Positions 7,708 through 16,398 of a DNA stretch of 64,000 nt are shown in pieces. Position numbers and translations under genes: made by a program. Within the stretch, counting starts at the first letter, position 1; each line of letters starts with the position of its first letter. A model generated the notes under the pieces. It was not told the DNA's origin, did not search any database, and was given only the letters and a program-made list of their open reading frames with translations. Origin of the DNA: UBA11591 sp040220895 (GTDB lineage Bacteria; Bacteroidota; Bacteroidia; Flavobacteriales_E; Vicingaceae); assembly GCA_040220895.1 (NCBI GenBank), contig JAVJVY010000019.1, positions 1 through 64,000 on the forward strand, read 5' to 3'.

Positions 7708-7741
7708 AAATAAAAAAAGAACCACAGTTCTGCAGTTCTTT
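7708..7741 (-). terminator. Hairpin with T-run after the DUF4290 gene
   Basis: On the minus strand AAAGAAC (7741-7735) pairs with GTTCTTT (7722-7716) and runs directly into a T-tract (7718-7712). It lies 24 bases after the DUF4290 stop and before murA, so it may end or attenuate transcription between the two genes. Confidence 0.55.
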
Positions 7742-7764
7742 CTTCTTTACTTGAACGTTAAGTT

Positions 7765-8391
7765 TCAGTTCTTTTTTCTTCCCCTGTTATTTTGTCTGGA
7801 ATTAGAAGGCCTTCTTCGATTTGTGCGTTTCTGCGTTCTTGCTAAAATTTCAGTTGTTTCTTCAAATTCAAAATTTTCGGGGACATCCAATTTTCCGTCA
7901 GATATTCCTTTAAGGTCATTAATGATGATCTCATTCGATACGCTATCATTGTTCCAGGTCAAATACGATCGTTTCATCAAATTGGCAATAGAACCAACAA
8001 GTGCTTCTTTTTCCTTGCCTTCCTCAAATTCTTTGGCTTTTTCTATCAGTTGCCTTGTAATTTTTCCATAATGGCGGTATCGCATATTGCTTTCGGGATA
8101 GGCTAGCATTTCCGGTTTTTCATTCAATATTTCGGGCGATGGTTTATCATATGGAGAATCGACATCGAGTTGGAAATTTGACATGATAAATAGGTGATCC
8201 CAAAGCTTGTGGTTGAAATCGGGAACATCCCTTAGGTGTGGGTTTAGTTCACCCATAACCCCTATAATGGTGCGCGCACAATGATTGCGTTCATCTCTAT
8301 CGGCAATGCTTCTGGCATGGTCAATCATTTTTTGAATATGCCTGCCATATTCCGGAATGATCATTTTTGGTCGTCCTGAGTTGTACTCCAT
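7765..8391 (-). CDS. DUF4290 family protein
   Basis: A 208-residue soluble protein conserved in Bacteroidota and of unknown function. The recognisable core is EYGRHIQKMIDHARSI and the following helical segment with ELNPHLRDVPDFNHKLWDHL. The last 25 residues are very basic (RTQKRTNRRRPSN, ending GRKKN), which suggests nucleic-acid or ribosome contact, but this is inference. No signal peptide or membrane helix. Located directly before murA in the same direction, an order often conserved. A TAnnTTTG element sits 53 bases before the ATG. Confidence 0.85.
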   Translation of the reverse strand: MEYNSGRPKMIIPEYGRHIQKMIDHARSIADRDERNHCARTIIGVMGELNPHLRDVPDFNHKLWDHLFIMSNFQLDVDSPYDKPSPEILNEKPEMLAYPESNMRYRHYGKITRQLIEKAKEFEEGKEKEALVGSIANLMKRSYLTWNNDSVSNEIIINDLKGISDGKLDVPENFEFEETTEILARTQKRTNRRRPSNSRQNNRGRKKN

Positions 8392-8444
8392 ATCAAAGAA
8401 AGGTTATAGGATATTTTAAGTTGGCTTCGCGAGTGAAGAGGGGG

Positions 8445-8452
8445 CAAATGTA
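8445..8452 (-). promoter_or_regulatory. TAnnTTTG -7 element upstream of DUF4290
   Basis: TACATTTG on the minus strand, about 53 bases before the start of the DUF4290 gene and downstream of the neighbouring hypothetical gene, matches the Bacteroidota -7 consensus. The -33 part is not clear. Confidence 0.45.
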
Positions 8453-8477
8453 ATGATCATTTTTAATTGGGTGGGTC

Positions 8478-8957
8478 TTATTGCATCAGATTCTTGATCC
8501 GTTGGTCAATGTCCTCTGGCTCGTAAAACGGATCAAAGGCGTCATTTGATTTAATGTTGCCATTTTCCCTATCAATGAATCCTTTGATGTATTGGCGCGG
8601 AAGAAGGAAAAGATTTTCGTCAGAATTCTCGATGTCAGTTTCGTCAAGCTTATCGCTAAGTGCTTGCTGTGTTTCGTATTTTGGATGAATGGACGCCTGG
8701 ATTTTTTGAACAAGCTCTTTTGAGATAGCAATTATAACTACGTAGCCACCATAATGTTTCCTCAGTGAATCCCAGTAGCGCAAATAGACCATGTCGTTTA
8801 TGACCTCGTCGGAGGTCTTTTGGAATGAATCCCAAAATTTAAAGCCTTCAGAAACAATTTTTTGCGCTATTTCTTTCGACCCGGTTCGATGGGAGTATGT
8901 CGCTACTTTATCTTGCCCGCTGAATAAAAAATCCCTTACCTCGTCGTTGAGTTCCAT
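8478..8957 (-). CDS. Hypothetical protein downstream of pcrA
   Basis: A 159-residue soluble protein that I do not recognise with certainty. It starts MELNDEVRDFLFSGQ. The N-terminal half has YSHRTGSKEIAQKIVSEGF followed by a strand-rich segment GGYVVIIAISKEL; a His/Gly/Ser motif followed by an ILxxGF-like helix resembles the entry strands of ADP-ribosyltransferase folds, but the match is weak and the catalytic residues cannot be assigned. No signal peptide or membrane helix is visible. It begins 35 bases after the helicase stop and is probably in the same transcript. Confidence 0.7.
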   Translation of the reverse strand: MELNDEVRDFLFSGQDKVATYSHRTGSKEIAQKIVSEGFKFWDSFQKTSDEVINDMVYLRYWDSLRKHYGGYVVIIAISKELVQKIQASIHPKYETQQALSDKLDETDIENSDENLFLLPRQYIKGFIDRENGNIKSNDAFDPFYEPEDIDQRIKNLMQ

Positions 8958-8992
8958 TGACTTTTCTTTTTACGCTTAATTTGCTGCAATGG

Positions 8993-11260
8993 TTAGATTA
9001 ACTTTAATTTGGCAAAGCGCAACAAAAGCTGTTTTTTTCCCATGCCGTCAAAAACAATGCTCGCTTTTTGATTGAAGCCTTCACCTTCTAAAAGTTCCAC
9101 AACGCCCTTGCCAAATTTCTCGTGATATACCTTAGAACCCTGTTGCAATTGGCCCAGTATTTCTTTGACATCTTCACTTATCTCGTTGCTCGGTCCAGTT
9201 GCCACTTTTATCATTTTCTTACCAGAAGGGCTGGGCTTATCTACCCTATATGTTTTTTCCACATCATCTTCCCTTGCTTGCCTGAAATTAGTTTTAACGC
9301 GAGGTTGGTCCAAATAGTCGGGATCAATTTCCTCAATAAACCTGCTGGGCTCGCAATATGTGAGGTTGCCCCAGCGAAATCTACTTAAGGAATAGGTCAA
9401 TATGGCGCGCTCTTTGGCGCGGGTCAAGGCTACATAAAATAACCGACGTTCCTCTTCGAGGTCTGAACGGCTGTTCATCGATAATTGACTTGGAAATAGG
9501 TTTTCTTCAAGTCCTACGATCAAAACATTCGGAAATTCAAGTCCTTTTGCGAGGTGAACTGTCATCAGGGCAACCTTATTGGAGTCGTTTTTATCGTCTT
9601 CCTTATCTTGATCGGTAAGCAATGCTACGTCTTGAAGGAATTCCTCCATGCTTCCCTTAAAATTCTCATCATCGCTTTTTGATAAGGTGAATTCTTTGAG
9701 GCCATTTAGCAGTTCTTGGATGTTTTCATAACGACTGATGCCCTCAGGGGTTCTATCTTCATATAGGTGCTTCAACAAACCGGTCGAAGAGGCAATCCTG
9801 CTTCCCAGGTCGAAGGCATTCTGTTTATTTCGATCCACTTGAAACCCTTCGATCATGTCCGCAAATTCGTTGAGTTTTTTTAATGTCCCTGCATTTATCG
9901 AAAGCCCAAATGCTACAGGATTGCGAAGCACGTCCCAAATACTGACCTCGTTCACCGAAGCGGCTCGAATAAGCTTCTCTTCAGAAGTTTTACCCAACCC
10001 TCTGGCCGGATAATTCAAAACGCGCTTAAGGGCTTCTTCGTCTTTTTCATTGATGACCAATCTGAAATACGACAGCAGGTCCTTGATTTCTTTGCGTTGG
10101 TAGAAGGACAAGCCTCCGTAAATGCGGTATGGTATATCTTTTTTTCGAAGGGCTTCTTCCATAGCCCTGGACTGAGCATTGGTTCTGTAAAGTATGGCAA
10201 AATCGCTGTTTTGCTGCTGGAAATTCATGCGCAGTTCAAAAATCTTGCTAGCAACGATCATTCCTTCTTCGTTGTCGGAGTGGGCCTTCATGACCTCAAT
10301 TTTGTTGCCTTCGATGTTTTCTGTCCATACATCTTTCTGGATCTGATCCTGATTTAATGCAATAATGGAGTTGGCAGCGTTAACGATTGTTTTGGTTGAA
10401 CGATAGTTCTGCTCTAGTTTGAAGACCTGAACATCGGGGTAGTCTTTTTTGAAATTGAGAATATTCTGAATATTGGCCCCCCTGAATCCATAAATGCTTT
10501 GAGCGTCGTCACCGACAACACAGATATTTTCATTCAAGGCAGCAAGCTGTTTAATGATAAGGTATTGAGAAAAGTTAGTATCCTGGTACTCATCTACCAG
10601 CAAGTACTGGAACTGGTGTTGATACTTATACAATACCTCGGGAAAATCACGAAGCAGGACGTTGGTTTTGAAGAGCAGGTCGTCGAAATCCATGGCCGAT
10701 GATTGAAAACAACGTTTATTGTATATGGCAAAGATCTCCGATAATCTTGGTTTCCCGTTTTGCCTGTCTTCTAGTTGTATGGTGTCATTGGCAGCATATT
10801 CGGTTGCAGAGATCAAACTGTTCTTGGCACTTGAAATTCTGTTATATACCAGCGACGGCTTGTAGGTTTTTTCATCAAGGTCTAATTCCTTGACTATGGT
10901 TTTGATCAGATTTTTTGAGTCCTGAGTGTCGTAAATCGTAAAGTTTCGCGGAAACCCCAGTTTTTCACTTTCCACACGAAGTATTCGGGCAAACATTGAG
11001 TGGAATGTCCCCATCCATAAGTTGCGCGCCTCGTGTCCTACCAGCTTGTCCACACGCTCCCTCATTTCGCGGGCGGCCTTATTGGTAAAAGTCAACGTTA
11101 GAATGTTGAACGGATTTATTCCTTTTTGAATCAAGTGCGCTATGCGGTAGGTCAAAACCCTTGTTTTACCAGAACCGGCTCCTGCCACTACCATGACCGG
11201 CCCTTGCAGACAGTCAACAGCTTTGCGCTGTGCCTCATTGAGTTCATCGAGAAAATTCAC
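8993..11260 (-). CDS. UvrD/PcrA-type superfamily 1 DNA helicase
   Basis: A 3'-5' DNA helicase for nucleotide excision repair, replication restart and clearing of transcription or recombination blocks. The 755 residues carry Walker A AGAGSGKT at 26-33, motif Ia LTFTNKAAREMRERV, motif II LLVDEYQDTN, motif III VGDDAQSIYGFRGA, motif IV EQNYRS, and motifs V/VI in LMTVHLAKGLEF and FYVALTRAKE. The C-terminal 60 residues, with KVYHEKFGKGVVELLEGEG, are the Tudor-like RNA-polymerase-contacting segment of PcrA/UvrD. The start codon is GTG 11260, supported by the family N-terminus (MNFLDELNEAQRKAV). A TAnnTTTG element ends only 4 bases upstream, so the mRNA may have almost no leader. Confidence 0.95.
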   Translation of the reverse strand: MNFLDELNEAQRKAVDCLQGPVMVVAGAGSGKTRVLTYRIAHLIQKGINPFNILTLTFTNKAAREMRERVDKLVGHEARNLWMGTFHSMFARILRVESEKLGFPRNFTIYDTQDSKNLIKTIVKELDLDEKTYKPSLVYNRISSAKNSLISATEYAANDTIQLEDRQNGKPRLSEIFAIYNKRCFQSSAMDFDDLLFKTNVLLRDFPEVLYKYQHQFQYLLVDEYQDTNFSQYLIIKQLAALNENICVVGDDAQSIYGFRGANIQNILNFKKDYPDVQVFKLEQNYRSTKTIVNAANSIIALNQDQIQKDVWTENIEGNKIEVMKAHSDNEEGMIVASKIFELRMNFQQQNSDFAILYRTNAQSRAMEEALRKKDIPYRIYGGLSFYQRKEIKDLLSYFRLVINEKDEEALKRVLNYPARGLGKTSEEKLIRAASVNEVSIWDVLRNPVAFGLSINAGTLKKLNEFADMIEGFQVDRNKQNAFDLGSRIASSTGLLKHLYEDRTPEGISRYENIQELLNGLKEFTLSKSDDENFKGSMEEFLQDVALLTDQDKEDDKNDSNKVALMTVHLAKGLEFPNVLIVGLEENLFPSQLSMNSRSDLEEERRLFYVALTRAKERAILTYSLSRFRWGNLTYCEPSRFIEEIDPDYLDQPRVKTNFRQAREDDVEKTYRVDKPSPSGKKMIKVATGPSNEISEDVKEILGQLQQGSKVYHEKFGKGVVELLEGEGFNQKASIVFDGMGKKQLLLRFAKLKLI

Positions 11261-11264
11261 TTAG

Positions 11265-11272
11265 CAAATCTA
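11265..11272 (-). promoter_or_regulatory. TAnnTTTG -7 element immediately before the helicase gene
   Basis: TAGATTTG on the minus strand, 4 bases before the GTG start. If it is used, transcription would begin at or within a few bases of the start codon. No convincing -33 TTTG is present. Confidence 0.35.
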
Positions 11273-11411
11273 TTAAAATCGAATGGTGGTATAGGTGATA
11301 GGTAGCATTAATTGATTCTGTTTTTTTAACAATCGCATCGGTCATTTCTCAATAAGTTCCTACTTCAGTGTTTTCCAACATAAATCATTTTAAAATAAAA
11401 GGTTAACTCAC

Positions 11412-11442
11412 TATGATTAATAGAAAAAAACTTGTACTTTTG
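11412..11442 (+). promoter_or_regulatory. Promoter of the ribosomal superoperon
   Basis: TACTTTTG at 11435-11442 matches TAnnTTTG exactly, and TATG at 11412-11415 is a 3-of-4 match to the -33 TTTG at the standard 19-base spacing. It precedes the rpsL start by 43 bases and sits in the 225-base divergent gap between the helicase and rpsL, after an A-rich tract. Best promoter candidate for the 17-kb superoperon. Confidence 0.65.
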
Positions 11443-11485
11443 CCGTCCATTTTTTGGAAAATTAGGAACAAAATAAGAGCGAAAT

Positions 11486-11866
11486 ATGCCTACTATTCAG
11501 CAATTGGTAAGAAAGGGCCGGTCGAAGCAGACTAAAAAGAGCAAGTCGGCTGCCTTGAACTCATGCCCACAGCGCCGCGGCGTCTGTGTGAGGGTTTATA
11601 CCACCACCCCAAAAAAGCCTAATTCTGCACTTCGTAAAGTAGCCCGTGTCAGATTGACAAACGGTAAGGAAGTGAACGCTTACATACCCGGTGAGGGACA
11701 CAACCTTCAGGAGCACTCAATCGTGCTGGTAAGGGGCGGTAGAGTTAAGGATTTACCAGGAGTAAGGTACCACATTGTTCGAGGAGCCCTAGATACAGCT
11801 GGAGTTGAAGGCAGAACCCAGCGCAGATCCAAATATGGTGCTAAAAAACCAAAAACTAAAGGCTGA
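11486..11866 (+). CDS. rpsL: 30S ribosomal protein S12
   Basis: Decoding-centre protein of the small subunit (uS12), 126 residues. The signature TTPKKPNSALRK is intact with Lys43 in the E. coli register, and GGRVKDLPGVRYH carries the second conserved Lys; both are wild type, so no streptomycin-resistance substitution is seen. First gene of the merged str-S10-spc-alpha superoperon. Its TGA overlaps the ATG of rpsG by one base. Confidence 0.98.
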   Translation: MPTIQQLVRKGRSKQTKKSKSAALNSCPQRRGVCVRVYTTTPKKPNSALRKVARVRLTNGKEVNAYIPGEGHNLQEHSIVLVRGGRVKDLPGVRYHIVRGALDTAGVEGRTQRRSKYGAKKPKTKG

Positions 11867-12333
11867 TGAGAAAAGCGAGAGCCAAGAAGAGAATACTTCT
11901 TCCAGATCCCAAATTCAATAATACAGTTGTTACACGATTCGTGAACAACTTGATGCTCGACGGAAAGAAAAACACGGCGTTTGATATATTCTATGATGCC
12001 ATCGAAGAAGTCAGCGAAAAAACCAAGGAAGACGGTCTTGAAGTCTGGAAAAAGGCATTGGAGAACGTTACCCCTGCAGTCGAGGTTAGATCAAGAAGGG
12101 TGGGAGGAGCTACTTTTCAGATTCCCCAGCCTGTGCGCGACGATCGAAAGACGGCTCTTGGCATGAAATGGATGATCAACTTTTCAAGAAAAAGAAACGA
12201 GAAATCCATGAGTAATAAATTGGCTGCTGAAATCATCGCTGCGAGCAAAGAAGAAGGCGCCGCATTTAAAAAGAAAGAAGATACACATAGAATGGCCGAG
12301 GCAAACAAGGCATTCTCACATTTCAGATTCTAA
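11866..12333 (+). CDS. rpsG: 30S ribosomal protein S7
   Basis: Primary 16S rRNA binder that nucleates the 30S head (uS7), 155 residues, normal length. The family N-terminus MRKARAKKR and the RRVGGATFQIPQPV segment are clear. Its ATG overlaps the rpsL stop (TGATG), implying translational coupling. Confidence 0.98.
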   Translation: MRKARAKKRILLPDPKFNNTVVTRFVNNLMLDGKKNTAFDIFYDAIEEVSEKTKEDGLEVWKKALENVTPAVEVRSRRVGGATFQIPQPVRDDRKTALGMKWMINFSRKRNEKSMSNKLAAEIIAASKEEGAAFKKKEDTHRMAEANKAFSHFRF

Positions 12334-12349
12334 CAGAGCTTAATTTAAA

Positions 12350-14458
12350 ATGGCTAAAAGAGATTTACAATTTACTCGGAACATAGGCATCATGGCCCAC
12401 ATTGATGCCGGAAAGACCACGACTACCGAAAGGATACTTTATTACACAGGTATCAGTCACAAGATCGGTGAGGTGCACGACGGCGCGGCTACTATGGACT
12501 GGATGGAGCAAGAGCAGGAGCGAGGTATTACCATTACCTCTGCTGCCACCACCACATTTTGGAAGTATCGTGACAACGACTATAAAATGAATATCATCGA
12601 TACTCCTGGACACGTAGATTTTACAGTCGAGGTCGAGCGTTCGTTGAGGGTGTTGGATGGAGCCGTTGCGTTGTTCTGCGCAGTCAGTGGTGTTGAGCCT
12701 CAATCTGAAACGGTTTGGAGACAAGCGGATAAGTACAAGGTACCTAGGATTGGTTTCGTTAATAAAATGGACCGTTCAGGTGCGGACTTTTTCAATGTTA
12801 TTGATGATATCAGAGAAAAACTTGGCGCAAACCCAGTTCCGCTTCAAGTACCCATTGGTTCTGAGGCAGAATTCAGGGGAGTTGTTGATCTGATAAATAA
12901 CAGGGCCATTATTTGGAATGATGAGGACATGGGAATGACCTTCGAGGAAATTGAAATTCCCGAGGACCTGGTCTCGACCGTTAAGCAATGGAGAGAGAAG
13001 TTGGTGGAAGCGGTTGCGGAATCGGACGAAGGACTCATGGAGAAGTTTTTTGAAGATCCGGACTCCATAACTGAAGATGAAATGCTCGGAGCAATTCGCA
13101 AGTCGACCTTGAACATGACCATTGTTCCAATACTTTGCGGATCCGCATTCAAGAATAAAGGTGTTCAAACAGTGCTGGATGCAGTGATGGCTTTTTTACC
13201 CAGTCCCCTGGACATGGATCACATTGTGGGTATAAATCCAAAAACAGATGAAGAAGAAACAAGAAAGCCAGATCCGGACAGTCCGTTTTCGGCCCTTGCG
13301 TTCAAAATTGCTACCGATCCTTTTGTAGGGAGGTTGTGTTTCTTCCGTGCCTATTCGGGCATGTTGAAGGCAGGTTCATATGTATTGAATACAAGAACCA
13401 TGAAGAATGAGCGAATTGCGCGGATGTATCAAATGCATTCCAATAAGCAGAACGCCATTGACATGATCGAAGCGGGAGACATTGGAGCAGCTGTAGGTTT
13501 CAAGGACATCAAGACCGGGGACACTTTATGTGACGAAAAGAAGCCAATTGTACTGGAATCAATGACCTTTCCAGAACCGGTTATCGGAATTGCCATTGAA
13601 CCTAAAACCCAGGCTGATGTTGACAAGCTTTCCATGGCGCTTGGCAAATTATCAGAAGAAGACCCAACATTTGTGGTCAAGACGGATGACGATTCTGGTC
13701 AAACGGTGATATCAGGAATGGGTGAACTTCACCTGGAGATATTGGTTGACCGTTTGAAAAGAGAATTTAAGGTAGAGTGTAATCAAGGGGCTCCTCAGGT
13801 AGCTTATAAAGAAGCGATCACAGGACATGTTGAGCACAGGGAAGTTTACAAGAAACAAACCGGTGGACGAGGTAAATTCGCCGATATCCAGGTGCGTATT
13901 GACCCGAGGGAAGGCGAAGACATTACCGGACTGGAATTTGTGAATGAGATCAAAGGAGGAAACGTTCCAAGGGAATTCATTCCTTCTGTAGAGAAAGGCT
14001 TTAAAGAAGCCATGAACAATGGTGTGTTGGCCGGTTATCCAATGGATAGCATGAAAGTGACTTTGTACGACGGTTCTTTCCACGCCGTGGATTCTGACCA
14101 GTTGTCTTTTGAATTAGCGGCAAAAATGGCATACAGGACTGCACTTCCAAAAGCCAAGCCCGTGCTTTTAGAGCCAATTATGAAAATTGAAGTTGTTACT
14201 CCCGAAGAGTACATGGGTGATATCGTTGGTGACCTTAACAGAAGAAGGGGCCATATGGATGGAATGGACAGCAAGGCAGGTGCTCAGATCATCAAGGCCA
14301 AAGTGCCTCTGTCTGAAATGTTCGGATATGTTACTTCTTTGAGGACATTGTCTTCAGGAAGGGCATCATCTACGATGGAATTTTCTCATTATGCTCAAGT
14401 GACGTCCAGTATTCAGGATGAAATCATTGCGAGGGTAAAAGGAAAGGTTGAAGCTTAA
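12350..14458 (+). CDS. fusA: Elongation factor G
   Basis: GTPase that drives tRNA-mRNA translocation and, with RRF, ribosome recycling. At 702 residues it is full length. G1 is AHIDAGKTT at 16-24, the switch I region contains RGITITSAAT, G3 is DTPGHVDF, G4 is NKMD. Domains II-V follow, with GGRGKFADI in domain IV. In E. coli this gene is followed by tufA; here rpsJ follows after only 18 bases and tuf is absent. Confidence 0.98.
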   Translation: MAKRDLQFTRNIGIMAHIDAGKTTTTERILYYTGISHKIGEVHDGAATMDWMEQEQERGITITSAATTTFWKYRDNDYKMNIIDTPGHVDFTVEVERSLRVLDGAVALFCAVSGVEPQSETVWRQADKYKVPRIGFVNKMDRSGADFFNVIDDIREKLGANPVPLQVPIGSEAEFRGVVDLINNRAIIWNDEDMGMTFEEIEIPEDLVSTVKQWREKLVEAVAESDEGLMEKFFEDPDSITEDEMLGAIRKSTLNMTIVPILCGSAFKNKGVQTVLDAVMAFLPSPLDMDHIVGINPKTDEEETRKPDPDSPFSALAFKIATDPFVGRLCFFRAYSGMLKAGSYVLNTRTMKNERIARMYQMHSNKQNAIDMIEAGDIGAAVGFKDIKTGDTLCDEKKPIVLESMTFPEPVIGIAIEPKTQADVDKLSMALGKLSEEDPTFVVKTDDDSGQTVISGMGELHLEILVDRLKREFKVECNQGAPQVAYKEAITGHVEHREVYKKQTGGRGKFADIQVRIDPREGEDITGLEFVNEIKGGNVPREFIPSVEKGFKEAMNNGVLAGYPMDSMKVTLYDGSFHAVDSDQLSFELAAKMAYRTALPKAKPVLLEPIMKIEVVTPEEYMGDIVGDLNRRRGHMDGMDSKAGAQIIKAKVPLSEMFGYVTSLRTLSSGRASSTMEFSHYAQVTSSIQDEIIARVKGKVEA

Positions 14459-14476
14459 TAACACAACAAGAAAGAA

Positions 14477-14782
14477 ATGAGCCAAAAAATCAGAATAAAA
14501 CTTAAGTCTTACGACTACAACCTGGTGGATAAGTCTGCCGAGAAAATCGTAAAGACGGTGAAATCAACCGGTGCCGTGGTCAGTGGACCAATTCCTTTGC
14601 CAACGCATAAGAAGATTTTTACCGTACTTAAATCTCCCCATGTTAACAAGAAAGCCAGGGAACAGTTTAAACTCTGTTCTTACAAGCGTTTAATGGACAT
14701 CTACAGCTCTACCAGTAAAACGGTTGATGCGTTGATGAAATTGGAATTGCCTAGTGGTGTTGACGTTGAAATCAAGGTTTGA
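14477..14782 (+). CDS. rpsJ: 30S ribosomal protein S10
   Basis: Head protein uS10, also known as NusE in antitermination complexes. 101 residues, with IRIKLKSYDYNLVDKSAEKIV and the loop GPIPLPTHKKIFTVLKSPHVNKK. It opens the S10 block without a separate promoter that I can see (18 bases after fusA). Confidence 0.97.
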   Translation: MSQKIRIKLKSYDYNLVDKSAEKIVKTVKSTGAVVSGPIPLPTHKKIFTVLKSPHVNKKAREQFKLCSYKRLMDIYSSTSKTVDALMKLELPSGVDVEIKV

Positions 14783-14802
14783 TCATTTAGAAAGCGACTG
14801 TT

Positions 14803-15423
14803 ATGGAAATGGAAGGAATAATTGGAAAAAAACTGGGAATGACCAGCATTTACACTGAAGAGGGTAAATCGGTTCCCTGTACACTTATCGAGGCTGGTCC
14901 TTGTGTTGTGACCCAGGTCAAAACAGAAGAGAATGACGGTTACCATGCCGTTCAAGTTGGTTTCGAGGACATGAAAGAAAAGAAGACCACAAAACCCGAA
15001 ATTGGGCATTTCAAGAAAGCGAACACTACACCAAAGAGAAAGGTTGTGGAATTTCACGGTTATAAAGAAAAGCAACTTGGTGATGTCATCACCGCAGACA
15101 TATTTCAAGCCGGTGAATGGGTCGATATTACGGGCACTTCCAAAGGAAAGGGATTTCAAGGTGTTGTTAAAAGGCACAACTTTAGAGGTGTTGGTGGGCA
15201 AACACACGGTCAACATAACAGAGGCCGTGCCCCTGGTTCTATTGGTGCAGCATCTACCCCTTCGAAAGTTATTAAGGGCCTAAGGATGGCCGGTCAGACT
15301 GGAGGCAAGCAAAAAACGATTCTAAATCTTCAGGTGATGAGGGTTTTGGCAGAAAAGAACATCATTGTTGTGAAAGGAGCTATTCCTGGAGCAAAGGGAT
15401 CATATGTTGTCGTTCATAAATAA
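14803..15423 (+). CDS. rplC: 50S ribosomal protein L3
   Basis: Early-assembly large-subunit protein uL3, 206 residues. IIGKKLGMTSIY at the N-terminus and the extended loop with GTSKGKGFQGVVKRHNFRG near the peptidyl-transferase centre are conserved. ATG 14803 and ATG 14809 are both possible; the second would give MEGIIGKK, closer to relatives. Confidence 0.97.
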   Translation: MEMEGIIGKKLGMTSIYTEEGKSVPCTLIEAGPCVVTQVKTEENDGYHAVQVGFEDMKEKKTTKPEIGHFKKANTTPKRKVVEFHGYKEKQLGDVITADIFQAGEWVDITGTSKGKGFQGVVKRHNFRGVGGQTHGQHNRGRAPGSIGAASTPSKVIKGLRMAGQTGGKQKTILNLQVMRVLAEKNIIVVKGAIPGAKGSYVVVHK

Positions 15424-15437
15424 TAAGACCTAGAAAG

Positions 15438-16064
15438 ATGGAATTGACGATTAAAAATATTAGTGGAAAAGAGACTGCCAAAAAGGTGAGTCTGAATAAA
15501 GAGATCTACGGAATAGAGCCAAACGATCATGCCATTTATCTGGATGTCAAGCAGCATTTGGCCAATAAGAGGCAAGGAACGCATAAGACACTTGAGAAAG
15601 GTGAAATTACCGGTAGTACCAGAAAGCTCAGAAAGCAGAAAGGTTCAGGTATGGCAAGGATAGGTAGCATTAAATCTCCACTATTGAAAGGAGGTGGAAG
15701 GGTATTTGGTCCGAAACCAAGAGATTACGGTTTTAAATTGAACAAGAAGACGAAGCAATTGGCAAGAAAATCTGCCTTGACATATAAGGCCAAGGAAGGT
15801 TGTATTCATGTCTTGGAAGATTTCAATATCGAACTACCCAAAACCTCTGAATTCAAGGCAATTCTGGATAATTTAAATGTATCAGGTAAAAAAACCTTGC
15901 TGGTTCTAGGTGAGACGAATAAAAACATATATTTGTCATCCCGAAATTTACCCAAATCGTCTGTCCTAACTTGTTCAGAATTAAATACTTACGACATTCT
16001 GAACGCAGACAATATTGTACTTTCGGCAAGTTCAGTCGCCAAAATTGACGAGCAATTAAGTTGA
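15438..16064 (+). CDS. rplD: 50S ribosomal protein L4
   Basis: uL4, an exit-tunnel protein of 208 residues. The extended loop is visible in RQGTHKTLEKGEITGSTRKL and KGSGMARIGSIKSPLLKGGG. In E. coli L4 represses its own operon; whether that holds here cannot be told. Its stop lies 5 bases before the preferred start of rplW. Confidence 0.97.
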   Translation: MELTIKNISGKETAKKVSLNKEIYGIEPNDHAIYLDVKQHLANKRQGTHKTLEKGEITGSTRKLRKQKGSGMARIGSIKSPLLKGGGRVFGPKPRDYGFKLNKKTKQLARKSALTYKAKEGCIHVLEDFNIELPKTSEFKAILDNLNVSGKKTLLVLGETNKNIYLSSRNLPKSSVLTCSELNTYDILNADNIVLSASSVAKIDEQLS

Positions 16065-16069
16065 AGAAG

Positions 16070-16360
16070 ATGGAAATTTTGTTAAAACCAATCATAACCG
16101 AAAAAATGTCTGCCGCTGGCGAATCGCACAACAGTTATGGATTTGTGGTAAATAAAAAGGCCAACAAGATCCAGATCAAAAAGGCCGTCGAAGAAATGTA
16201 TGGGGTGGGAGTTGACCGCGTCAATACCATGAATTACAAGGGAAAAATTAAAACCAGGTATACCAAGACCGGAATGGTTGTGGGAAGTACGGGTGATGTT
16301 AAAAAGGCAGTTGTCACCTTAGTTGACGGTGATGCCATTGACTTTTACAGTAACATTTAA
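16070..16360 (+). CDS. rplW: 50S ribosomal protein L23
   Basis: uL23, the docking site at the tunnel exit for signal recognition particle and trigger factor. 96 residues from ATG 16070, giving MEILLKPIITEKM, which matches the family N-terminus. A TTG at 16061 in the same frame would overlap rplD and add three residues; it is less likely. Confidence 0.95.
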   Translation: MEILLKPIITEKMSAAGESHNSYGFVVNKKANKIQIKKAVEEMYGVGVDRVNTMNYKGKIKTRYTKTGMVVGSTGDVKKAVVTLVDGDAIDFYSNI

Positions 16361-16398
16361 ACTATTGCTCGCATTAGTTAAAGAGAAAAGATATTACA

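Noticed and set aside
12365..13168. Several minus-strand frames inside fusA
   Set aside because: Shadows of a fully conserved elongation factor gene in the same place.
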